From: Prevotella sp.
Lineage (GTDB): Bacteria > Bacteroidota > Bacteroidia > Bacteroidales > Bacteroidaceae
Length of the DNA stretch: 36,697 bases
Reading direction: 5' to 3'
Assembly: GCA_017475265.1 (NCBI GenBank)
Contig: JAFVFY010000054.1
Coordinates: 1-36,697, forward strand
A program made the position numbers and the translations under genes. The notes beneath the pieces are model-generated. The model did not search any database. It worked only from the letters and a program-made list of their open reading frames with translations, and was not told where the DNA came from. Shown here piece by piece: positions 29,938 to 36,697 of this stretch; the stretch's first letter is position 1, and every line of letters begins with the position of its first letter.

Positions 29938-31496
29938 TTCTCTATTTGGTCGTCGTATTCATATCGGTCACGCCAGGTCTCCCAAACGCCGGTCTCGGGG
30001 TTGGGATAGAGCGTGTAATAATCTATCATAACAGGCACGGTAGGCGAAACGCTCTGGCTGGACATGAAGCGTACGGAGCCTTCCTCACCCTCTTCCTCGC
30101 GCTTCTCCAGGTATTCCTTTCCCTTGTCCGACTCCGGGGGCAGGTCAATCGTCATCCTCATACGGTCCAGCAGCCACTCGTCGGCATCGGGGAGAAGGAA
30201 CATGACCAAGTCGAAGGGCCGCTCCACGCGGACACAACCATGCGACAGCGTGCGCCGCTCGGCATTGAAGGCACGGCGGTTATTGGTGTCGTGCATATAG
30301 ACATCGAACTTATTGGCAAAGCGGAAGATGATACGTCCCAGGGAATTGCCCGGCCCGCTGTGTTGCGTCACACTGTAACCACCCCTCTGAAGTTGTTCGG
30401 CGGTGATGTCCTTCGGATTGATGGTATCGCGGGTGCCATTCTTCAAGATAAAATAGTTGTGGCGGGCAAAGTAGGCGGAGTCGCCGGCATGGTGGCTCAC
30501 CTCGGCCGACATGATGGGATAGGGAATCCGCCACTCAGGATTGAGCTGGATGAGCTTCACATTACTATAGAGCAGCGGGGTCTTGGTGGCCCAGGCGCCG
30601 CAACAAATCTTCATGGAGAACACGCTGTCGCTCGTGATTCCCCAGAGCTGCTGCGAGGGGATGTTCACAAAGATATGGCGACGGCCCTCTGCCGGAGCAT
30701 CCTTGTGCCGCCAGCGTCGCCGCTCCATATTGCAAATGGCGAGTTTGCGCCCTTTAGCCGTAGTGTCGTTAGCCAGGCGCTGCTTCAGCAACTGATAGAT
30801 AGTGTCGGTAGGCTCCAGGCTGTTAAGGTAGTCCATGGCATGGTGCACATGGCTAAAAGACTCTGAAAGAAACTCTTCCGTGGGCCGCTCAGTATCAATG
30901 TCATACACCTGGCGGAAGGATCCTCCGCCCCGTGGGTCCAGATAATTGAACGCCTTGTGCGGATTCACGAACCCATAGCGCAGCCCCACGGCACAGCGCA
31001 TGAAGGCACGGCTGAGGTTCAGTTCCACACGGGCCATGGCATCGGTGGCAGCAACGCCGGCAGAATCGAAGTCAAGGGTTCGCAGATGGGCGATGTCCTG
31101 CTTCACCTGCGGAACGAAGAATGTTTCCGGCTCCAGGCCCAGGCTCAGGGCCTTTGTGGCCAGCGAGGAGGCCAGCGTGTCGGCCTCGCGGAGCAGGAAG
31201 GTGGTGTCGTCGGTCACCCACAGCCACTCGGCGTCCTCTTTATTATAATAGTTGTATACCAGCAGGTCGGCCTCCAGTGAGTCCTGTGCCTGATAAAGAA
31301 ATTGCCCAAGACGCTGTCTCGCATCCTGAGCACTATCATTGAGCAGTTGCAACCTTTCCCTTGCAACCCGCTCCTCTTCCGTCTCCCGCAGAAGCCCCTT
31401 TGTGCATGCTGCCGAGAGGAATAGAACTATGATGGTGGCTACGGCTATTGCACCGTGACCTTGCGCACCGTTTTGCCTACTTTGAGTATGTAGCAT
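29919..31496 (-). CDS. L,D-transpeptidase (YcbB-like, YkuD domain)
   Basis: A 525-residue lipoprotein (VLFLSAAC) that acts on peptidoglycan, forming 3-3 cross-links or attaching proteins. The middle region (about 130-250; SLGLEPETFFVPQVKQDIAH, FNYLDPRGGGSF) resembles the scaffold domain of YcbB-type enzymes. The YkuD domain starts near 273 (HIFVNIPSQQLWGI). It contains ECF-partner-independent catalytic elements YMHDTNN and SHGCVRV with Cys near 421. The start ATG lies 52 bases inside the upstream gene in another frame; no later start would keep the lipoprotein signal. The 3' end overlaps the sigma factor gene by 19 bases. Confidence 0.9.
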   Translation of the reverse strand: MLHTQSRQNGAQGHGAIAVATIIVLFLSAACTKGLLRETEEERVARERLQLLNDSAQDARQRLGQFLYQAQDSLEADLLVYNYYNKEDAEWLWVTDDTTFLLREADTLASSLATKALSLGLEPETFFVPQVKQDIAHLRTLDFDSAGVAATDAMARVELNLSRAFMRCAVGLRYGFVNPHKAFNYLDPRGGGSFRQVYDIDTERPTEEFLSESFSHVHHAMDYLNSLEPTDTIYQLLKQRLANDTTAKGRKLAICNMERRRWRHKDAPAEGRRHIFVNIPSQQLWGITSDSVFSMKICCGAWATKTPLLYSNVKLIQLNPEWRIPYPIMSAEVSHHAGDSAYFARHNYFILKNGTRDTINPKDITAEQLQRGGYSVTQHSGPGNSLGRIIFRFANKFDVYMHDTNNRRAFNAERRTLSHGCVRVERPFDLVMFLLPDADEWLLDRMRMTIDLPPESDKGKEYLEKREEEGEEGSVRFMSSQSVSPTVPVMIDYYTLYPNPETGVWETWRDRYEYDDQIEKCLKRY

Positions 31497-31759
31497 CCCT
31501 TGGGCAGGTTTAGTTCGATACGCTGGGCCGGCCCCTCAATCTTGTAGGAAGCCACGGCACGTCCCGTCAGCGATACAACCTCCATCTTCATGCCACTGGC
31601 CCCGTTGACGCTCACGATGTTGCCATCGACGCTGATGACGGGAGCCGGCTCCTCTATCTGCTCGGCCACGCCAAGCTCCATAGACATCGGAGCTGCCATA
31701 GCAGGAACAGCCAGCAAAGAACAGGCAAATACGGCCAATATCAATGTCTTTTTCTTCAT
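31445..31759 (-). CDS. Small secreted protein consisting of a C-terminal sorting-type domain
   Basis: A 104-residue protein. A signal peptide (KKTLILAVFACSLLAVPAMA) is followed by a linker and a beta-rich domain: VSVNGASGMKMEVVSLTGRAVASYK and LNLPKGCYILKVGKTVRKVTVQ. This is the fold and ending typical of T9SS-type or related C-terminal sorting domains in Bacteroidetes, but there is no cargo. Start set at 31759, the ATG before the KKK signal; the longer frame starts at the promoter. First gene of the run that includes the transpeptidase and sigma factor. Confidence 0.78.
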   Translation of the reverse strand: MKKKTLILAVFACSLLAVPAMAAPMSMELGVAEQIEEPAPVISVDGNIVSVNGASGMKMEVVSLTGRAVASYKIEGPAQRIELNLPKGCYILKVGKTVRKVTVQ

Positions 31760-31777
31760 ATTCCGAAATATTTGGTG

Positions 31778-31809
31778 CAAAGATAGGGAAAACTTTTGTA
31801 ACCACCAAA
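31778..31809 (-). promoter_or_regulatory. Promoter of the transpeptidase-sigma factor run
   Basis: Minus strand: TTTG (31806-31809), 20 bases, TATCTTTG (31778-31785). Start codon about 18 bases downstream. Confidence 0.68.
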
Positions 31810-32212
31810 TATTTTAGCAAAAAATGACATTTCAGTTACATATTTTTATATGTCCTTTTTCAACGAGGTGGTGCTTTTGCCCCGGATTCTTCACCTCCCG
31901 CCCCGTTTTTATGTTTTTTATAGATTTCCTGCGGCTATGTCGCGGAAAGGAACTGTGATTTAATTAAGTAGTCAAATGGTTTTCACTTTTTGTTTTTAGC
32001 CTACATTATTCATGGCAATTGATAAAACAACGGATTAAAACTGATTTCACGGATTTTCACGGAATTTAGGATTATCCTAAAATCCGCAACTAATAGTCAT
32101 GCGGACTAATTTTGCCGTCTTGCCCTCTATCTGCGGAATCTCCAGCCACTACAGGTTCAATTACGTGTTGTCCTCGTCCAATTTCCCGGTTAATTGAATT
32201 TCTCTTAGGCAA
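31810..32212. other. Non-coding gap with AATCCGT half element
   Basis: No gene found on either strand. It holds the repeat at 31997-32085 and otherwise low-complexity AT-rich DNA with short GC-rich patches. No terminator hairpin with a T run was identified for the DUF4369 gene. Confidence 0.5.
31997..32085. repeat. AATCCGT element, left half copy
   Basis: TAGCCTACATTATTCATGGC, AACAACGGATTAAAACTGAT and CACGGATTTTCACGGA match the left half of the element at 22076-22246 almost base for base. It ends in the small palindrome TTTAGGATTATCCTAAA in place of the centre and right half. Confidence 0.75.
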
Positions 32213-32845
32213 CTACTTCTCTTCTCGTGAGGCCGCATACTGAGCCTTCAGCGCCTGCACATGGGGCTTTGCCTGAATCTCAGGCGCCACCTTGTCCACC
32301 AATGCCAACCACTCTTCCTCTGACATCTGAGCTAACGAGGCGTATATCAGACCCCAGTAACCTTGGAAATCAGAGGGATGCTCTTCAATCAGTTTGAGGC
32401 AGTAGTCACGCAATTCACCGGTAGCGGCAGAGTCAGTCTCCAGGCGGCTAAGCACATCCGCTAAGATCGGCGCAGAATCGCGCACCTGGAAGTTGAGCGA
32501 TGTCTCTGGTGCGAATTCCTCGGCAACCGTCTTGAGACCGTCAATCTCGTAGCGCACCGTGTCGCCGGTAGGGATGAATTTCTCCTTCCAGCCGTTGTCG
32601 TCCTGACCGAAACGGACGGACATGAGAGTCGTCTTGTCGCTGGGTATGTCGTAGCGGAAAACTCCGTCTTTCACGGGCACATTAGCCAGTTCTTCTCCTG
32701 TATCTTCGTTGAACAGGATTACATACTCAGGCACGTCATCCGTATTATGGAAATGACCCACCAAGACCGTTTGCTCCACTTTTGGCCCGCAGCCAGCCAT
32801 CAGGGCCGCCGCTGCCAACATCACTAAATAATTAATTCGTTTCAT
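32213..32845 (-). CDS. DUF4369-like lipoprotein
   Basis: A 210-residue envelope lipoprotein (VMLAAAALMAGC, Cys19). The mature N-terminus (TVLVGHFHNTDDVPEYVILF, ANVPVKDGVFRYDIPSDKTTL) matches the DUF4369 pattern, but there is no thioredoxin domain after it. The C-terminal half is helical (DYCLKLIEEHPSDFQGYWGL). It overlaps the end of cstA by four bases (ATGA), so it is translationally coupled. Function unknown; the operon context suggests a link to nutrient uptake. Confidence 0.8.
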   Translation of the reverse strand: MKRINYLVMLAAAALMAGCGPKVEQTVLVGHFHNTDDVPEYVILFNEDTGEELANVPVKDGVFRYDIPSDKTTLMSVRFGQDDNGWKEKFIPTGDTVRYEIDGLKTVAEEFAPETSLNFQVRDSAPILADVLSRLETDSAATGELRDYCLKLIEEHPSDFQGYWGLIYASLAQMSEEEWLALVDKVAPEIQAKPHVQALKAQYAASREEK

Positions 32846-34311
32846 TTTCTTTGGTTTTTATTGTTGTTAATCATCCATGCACAGAACCAAACGGCGGCAA
32901 TCACCAGACATACGCCGCCAGCGATATAGGCAATGCCCTCCGGCAGATGGAAAGCAAGTTTCGAAATAAAAAGGAATGTAGTGCAGACGCACGTCATGAA
33001 CAGAGCAGGAATGAGTGTGATCCAATAGTTCTTCTTCTGACGAACCAGATAGACCGTGATGGCCCAGAGCATGAATACCGCCAGCGCCTGATTGCTCCAT
33101 CCGGCATATTGCCAAATGGTGTTGAAGCCATTGGCGTCCTCTACCTGCCATATCAGCAGAGCCAGCGAAGCACCGAAGAGGGGCAGACTGACGAGCAGGC
33201 GTTTGGGAATGGGCCGCTGCTCGATATGGAATGCTTCTGCGATGATCAGTCGGGCAGAACGGAAAGCCGTATCACCCGAGGTGATGGGAGCTGCCACGAC
33301 ACCGAGAATGGCCAAGATACCGCCTGTGAGGCCGAGCCAGCTGTTGCACATGATATTCACCACAGCAGGGGCACTGGTCAAAAAGCCCTTATTGCCGACA
33401 GCCTCTATGATCTGATAGCCCGGAGCAGGTTCCCCATAGAAGAAATACATGGACACAGCAGCCCATACCAGTGCAACAAGCCCCTCGGTGATCATCGAGC
33501 CGTAGAACACGGCACGACCCTTGCGCTCTGAAGCCAGACAGCGGGCCATGAGCGGGCTCTGGGTAGCATGGAAGCCACTCAAGGCACCGCAGGCGATGGT
33601 GATGAACATACAAGGGAACACCTGGTCGGTGAAGGAGCTGTCGGCTGCCTTCCCCATATTCTCAGGATGCGACCACAACTCGGGCAACTGAGGCCATTCC
33701 ACAAACAGGCATACCATCAGTGCTGCCACCATGAACAGAAGGGCAATGGCAAACACAGGATAGAAGCGCCCGATAACCTTGTCGATAGGGAGCATCGTGG
33801 CCACGATATAATAGACAAAGATACAGATAATCCACATCAGGGCGGTACCGCCATACCCCTGGAGGATGGTGGCAGGACTGAACACAAACACCGTGCCCAC
33901 CATCAGCAGAAGGAGTACCGAGAACACCCGCATGACCTTACGGGCCTTCTCACCCAGGTATTTCCCGACAATCTCCGGACAACTGGCACCACCGTTACGC
34001 ATGGAGAGCATACCCGTGAAATAGTCGTGTACGCTGCCTGCGAAGATACATCCCAGCACAATCCACAGATAGGCTACAGGGCCGAACTTGGCACCCATGA
34101 TAGCACCGAAGATCGGCCCGGTACCTGCGATGTTCAGAAACTGGATCATAAACACCTTCCAGTTAGGAAGCACAATGTGGTCAACACCATCGGCCATGGC
34201 AACAGCAGGAGTTTCCCTGTCGTCAGGGCCAAACACGCTGTCCACAAAACGGCCATACAACAGATAGCCTAAGACAAGTGCTATAAGACTAATGCAAAAT
34301 GTAACCATCAT
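32842..34311 (-). CDS. cstA: Carbon starvation protein A family transporter
   Basis: A 489-residue inner-membrane protein with about 13 hydrophobic segments. The conserved CstA block is present: VDHIVLPNWKVFMIQFLNIAGTGPIFGAIMGAKFGP, near 45-80, then ASCPEIVGKYLG and CGALSGFHATQSPLMARCLASE. CstA and its relatives take up peptides or pyruvate during starvation; this is the shorter form usual in Bacteroidetes. It overlaps its neighbours by four bases on both sides, giving a tightly coupled three-gene unit. A second ATG three bases on is an equally good start. Confidence 0.93.
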   Translation of the reverse strand: MMVTFCISLIALVLGYLLYGRFVDSVFGPDDRETPAVAMADGVDHIVLPNWKVFMIQFLNIAGTGPIFGAIMGAKFGPVAYLWIVLGCIFAGSVHDYFTGMLSMRNGGASCPEIVGKYLGEKARKVMRVFSVLLLLMVGTVFVFSPATILQGYGGTALMWIICIFVYYIVATMLPIDKVIGRFYPVFAIALLFMVAALMVCLFVEWPQLPELWSHPENMGKAADSSFTDQVFPCMFITIACGALSGFHATQSPLMARCLASERKGRAVFYGSMITEGLVALVWAAVSMYFFYGEPAPGYQIIEAVGNKGFLTSAPAVVNIMCNSWLGLTGGILAILGVVAAPITSGDTAFRSARLIIAEAFHIEQRPIPKRLLVSLPLFGASLALLIWQVEDANGFNTIWQYAGWSNQALAVFMLWAITVYLVRQKKNYWITLIPALFMTCVCTTFLFISKLAFHLPEGIAYIAGGVCLVIAAVWFCAWMINNNKNQRK

Positions 34312-36101
34312 TTAATAATGACTATTTCTCCGCCTTCGTCGCCGCCTTCGTCGCCGCCATCTATATTGTGGCGCCGCCATCCGGCTGGGATGCCGTTAGG
34401 ACTGTTTTCTTCCCATGGTAGATAGCTATACGTCGTAAAATATCCTGACGTGGAAACCCCTGAGAGCCAGTCTTTGGTGCAGTCTTCTGCAGAGATGTCA
34501 GTGGCATAGCATTTCAATTCTCTCAAACTCGAGCACCCTGCGAACATATTATAATAGCACCCTTTGGTTAGCGTTTCGGCAGGCAGGACGATAGGCATTT
34601 CAAAATCAGGCTTAAAGACAAAGCACTCCAGTTTCTCGCAACCAAAGAACATTTCAGAGTAACAAGAGTCGGCCAGCGTGGTGGCAGGCAGAATCGGGGC
34701 ATAGACCATAGACTTACACCCATAGAACATCGAGTCATAGCACCTCTTAGCCAGCGTCTTGGCAGGCAGGCCTTCGGGGACATCGGTCAGATTTTCGCAA
34801 CGGCCAAACATGGAATCGTAACAGGATTCAGCCAACTCGGTGGCAGGCAGATCAGAAGCCTTGGTCAGGCCTGAGCATTCCAGGAACATAGCCAGGTAGC
34901 ATTCTTCGGCCAGAGTGGTAGCAGGCAACTCAGGAGTCTTGGTCAGGGCTGAGCACCCTGCGAACATACAGAAATAGCATTGTTTGGCCAGGGTGGTGGC
35001 AGGCAGCTCAGGAGCCTTGGTGAGGGCTGAGCAAAATGCGAACATTTGGCAGTAGCAATTAGGGGCCAGGGTGGTGGCAGGCAGCTCAGGAGCCTCAGTG
35101 AGGGCTGTACAGTTCTGGTACATGAGGGAGTAGCATTCGTTGGCCAGCTTGGTGGCAGGCAGCTCTGAAGGCTCAGTGAGGGCTGTGCACCCTGCGAGCA
35201 TTTGGCCGTAGCATTTGTCGGCCAGCTTGGTGGCCGGCAGTTCAGGTGCGGTGGTAAGTGAAGTACAAGCCGAGAGCATGCAATAGTAGCAGCCTTCGGC
35301 TAACTCTGTAGCGGGCAGTTCAGGTGCGGAAGTGAGGGAGCTGCATTCCATAAACATCATATAGTAGCAATACTTATCCAGTTTTGTAGCAGGCAGCTTA
35401 GGAGCCGTGGTGAGGGATCTACAAAGGCTGAACATATAGGCGTAGCATCTTTCGGCAAGCGTGGTGGCAGGGAGCTCTGGCGCATATTGAAGATTCATGC
35501 ATCCCGCAAACATCATAAAGTAGCAGTAGGGCGACAGTTTCGTGGCGGGCAGCAGCAGCGGATTCTCAGGATCGATCTGTATCTTGGACCCGGCAAACAA
35601 AGCATACAGAGCGTATGGCTCGGTCAGGGTGGTGGCGTGTTCGAAATCATCAGAGTCAATAAGGCTCATGATGTTGCCATAAACCTTGCAAGCATTAGGG
35701 CATAGGAATCTGGATGGTGAGTTGGGTATAGTAGCATCAGAATAATATGAATCATTGTCGCCCTTGAACTGAACCTTGTCGCCCACGTTGGCAAGGGTGA
35801 CATCAGTATTGCTTTCGTAGACAGACCATTGACTCCACGTGCCGGCAGCACAGGTCCTGTAATAAACGGGATTGGTGGCTGCTTCGGTATTGATATTGAA
35901 TTTTACGACTGCCCCCGGCTCCAAGGCCTCGAAGGTGAGAGGGGTCTGCAGAGGCGTCTCAGGGATTTCCGGCTCAGGGATTACCGGTTCAGGGGTAGGA
36001 TTGTCGTTAACAGAACAGGCTGTGAAGCTCATTGATACGATCATTGCGAACAGGATGATGCCTGCTGCCATAACCATGTTCAGGATTCTATTACGTTTCA
36101 T
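34308..36101 (-). CDS. Cys-rich BspA-like repeat lipoprotein
   Basis: A 597-residue surface lipoprotein candidate (MSFTACSVND, Cys29). Residues 40-180 include a Pro-rich linker (EPVIPEPEIPETP) and a beta-rich domain. From about 183 to 520, thirteen copies of a 26-residue repeat follow the form LPATxLAxxCYxxMFxxCxxLTxAPE. Each has two cysteines eight residues apart. The C-terminus is acidic and glycine-rich (DGGDEGGDEGGEIVIIK). The repeat is LRR-like, as in BspA-type proteins, and should stack as a solenoid with a cysteine ladder. Binding function is inferred from the family. Translationally coupled to cstA, which is an unusual partner. Confidence 0.85.
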   Translation of the reverse strand: MKRNRILNMVMAAGIILFAMIVSMSFTACSVNDNPTPEPVIPEPEIPETPLQTPLTFEALEPGAVVKFNINTEAATNPVYYRTCAAGTWSQWSVYESNTDVTLANVGDKVQFKGDNDSYYSDATIPNSPSRFLCPNACKVYGNIMSLIDSDDFEHATTLTEPYALYALFAGSKIQIDPENPLLLPATKLSPYCYFMMFAGCMNLQYAPELPATTLAERCYAYMFSLCRSLTTAPKLPATKLDKYCYYMMFMECSSLTSAPELPATELAEGCYYCMLSACTSLTTAPELPATKLADKCYGQMLAGCTALTEPSELPATKLANECYSLMYQNCTALTEAPELPATTLAPNCYCQMFAFCSALTKAPELPATTLAKQCYFCMFAGCSALTKTPELPATTLAEECYLAMFLECSGLTKASDLPATELAESCYDSMFGRCENLTDVPEGLPAKTLAKRCYDSMFYGCKSMVYAPILPATTLADSCYSEMFFGCEKLECFVFKPDFEMPIVLPAETLTKGCYYNMFAGCSSLRELKCYATDISAEDCTKDWLSGVSTSGYFTTYSYLPWEENSPNGIPAGWRRHNIDGGDEGGDEGGEIVIIK

Positions 36102-36219
36102 AAGCGGTTACATTAATTATTCTAGTTTGTCGTACATTAACAGTCATTACGTAAAAGAAGCATAACGCTCCGTGATTCCCATCATGCCGTGAAAAGCGAC
36201 AGAGTCACCATTCAGGGGG

Positions 36220-36250
36220 CAAATATAGGAAAAAATGTGTGAACTGCCAA
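36220..36250 (-). promoter_or_regulatory. Promoter of the repeat lipoprotein-cstA-DUF4369 operon
   Basis: Minus strand: TTGG (36247-36250), 19 bases, TATATTTG (36220-36227). The leader would be about 110 bases. Confidence 0.68.
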
Positions 36251-36450
36251 GTTTTTTATCGATTTTCTTTCATTTTACTGTAACTTTTCTTGTTTTTGGC
36301 CGCGCGTATATCCCAAAATCCCGAAATATAACCATAAATAGGTTTCAAGTTGCAGGCACCTCGTCTGTTCTTTCATTGTCATGAGTTGTGCTATGATCGG
36401 CATCTACCTTTTGTGACTCCTTCTTTGGAGGCATGTTGCAAGCAACGCCT

Positions 36451-36542
36451 TTATTATCATACCATTGAATCTGGAAGAAATCTGTGAAATCCATTATAAT
36501 CTGTTAAATCCGTGTAATCCGTAAAATCCGTTGTTGAAAAGA
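36451..36542. repeat. AATCCGT element, centre plus right half copy
   Basis: TTATTATCATACCATTGAAT, then AATCCGTGTAATCCGTAAAA and TCCGTTGTTGAAAAG, match the element at 22076-22246 from its centre to its right end. Confidence 0.75.
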
Positions 36543-36587
36543 GTATGAATAATCCAAGCTAAATTCCTTAGCTTGGATTATTCATAC
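36543..36587. terminator. Perfect 20-bp inverted repeat
   Basis: GTATGAATAATCCAAGCTAA and its exact complement flank a five-base loop. The outer arm (ATGAATAATCCAA) equals the right end of the element at 22076-22246, so the hairpin may be a tip or duplication of that element as well as a terminator for a gene beyond the edge. No T run directly follows. Confidence 0.5.
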
Positions 36588-36697
36588 CGCTTTGCGGTCT
36601 CCAGCAAAACAAAAGAAAACAAAAAAAAACAAGAAAAAACAATTTAATATAGGTTTTATTTGGTTTTGTTTGGTTTTATGGGGTTTTGCGTAACACC

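Larger units (their letters stand above)
36102..36697. other. Non-coding gap to the right edge
   Basis: No gene is visible on either strand. The stretch contains the promoter at 36220-36250, a repeat copy at 36451-36542, a perfect hairpin at 36543-36587, and an A-rich then TGGTTTT-rich low-complexity end. Confidence 0.5.

Noticed and set aside
29946-30866. Open frame antisense to the L,D-transpeptidase
   Set aside because: Shadow of a gene with clear YkuD motifs.
33568-34272. Open frame antisense to cstA
   Set aside because: No family resemblance; cstA on the other strand is unambiguous.

Overview
The window looks like a chromosomal segment of a Bacteroidales bacterium, most likely Prevotella or a close relative. 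This rests on moderate GC, promoters of the Bacteroidetes type (TTTG or TTGG, about 19 bases, then TAnnTTTG), lipoproteins of families DUF3078, DUF4270, DUF4369 and DUF4738, dockerin-like repeats, C-terminal sorting-type domains, and a dimeric GlyS of 512 residues. No tRNA, rRNA, CRISPR array or complete mobile element was seen.

Layout. 1-3.1 kb: the 3' end of a transposase, a frameshifted secreted dockerin-like protein, and an AAA-ATPase-like/PD-(D/E)XK protein. 3.1-6.2 kb: glyS behind a large 5' UTR inverted repeat, an FKBP-type lipoprotein, and a decayed SGNH hydrolase. 6.2-9.4 kb (minus): a 5'-nucleotidase and a DUF3078 outer-membrane protein. 9.5-14.0 kb: a surface-glycan cluster with three plus-strand glycosyltransferases, then convergent rhaM and a fourth glycosyltransferase. 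14.1-16.6 kb: rpsP, a YqiA-like esterase fused to a degenerate nucleotidase domain, and a small dockerin-repeat protein. 16.6-20.6 kb (minus): one tight operon of a short glycogen synthase, DUF4270, a 56-residue protein, DUF4738 and a BadF-type sugar kinase. 20.7-22.1 kb: panC and panD. 22.3-25.1 kb (minus): thiE-like, prs and a TlpA-like lipoprotein. 25.2-31.8 kb (minus): a long run of a sorting-domain peptide, an L,D-transpeptidase, an ECF sigma factor, a putative anti-sigma factor, a Spy/CpxP-like protein, a glycosyltransferase-like protein and class III fbp. 32.2-36.1 kb (minus): a Cys-rich repeat lipoprotein, cstA and a DUF4369 lipoprotein, coupled by ATGA overlaps.

The most unusual feature is not one gene. 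The window is full of short tandem repeats with units of 7, 9, 11, 15, 16 or 22 bases. They fill the spacers between co-directional genes, and the same or closely similar units also sit inside coding sequences without breaking the frame. At least eight internal sites in six genes carry them (two glycosyltransferases, the sugar kinase twice, panC, fbp, and a glycosyltransferase-like gene twice), and a repeat forms the C-terminus of one more. A GC-rich palindrome also lies inside fbp. A second repeat type, built from AATCCGT or AATCTGT words, recurs as full or half palindromes at five intergenic places. These families resemble in style the heptameric STRRs of cyanobacteria and the protein-coding palindromic elements of Rickettsia, but I do not recognise them as described elements.

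Several starts were moved downstream of what the longest open frame would give, because a promoter, lipobox or conserved N-terminus fixes them: 9506, 11548, 13967, 18088, 19714, 20543, 28275 and 31759.
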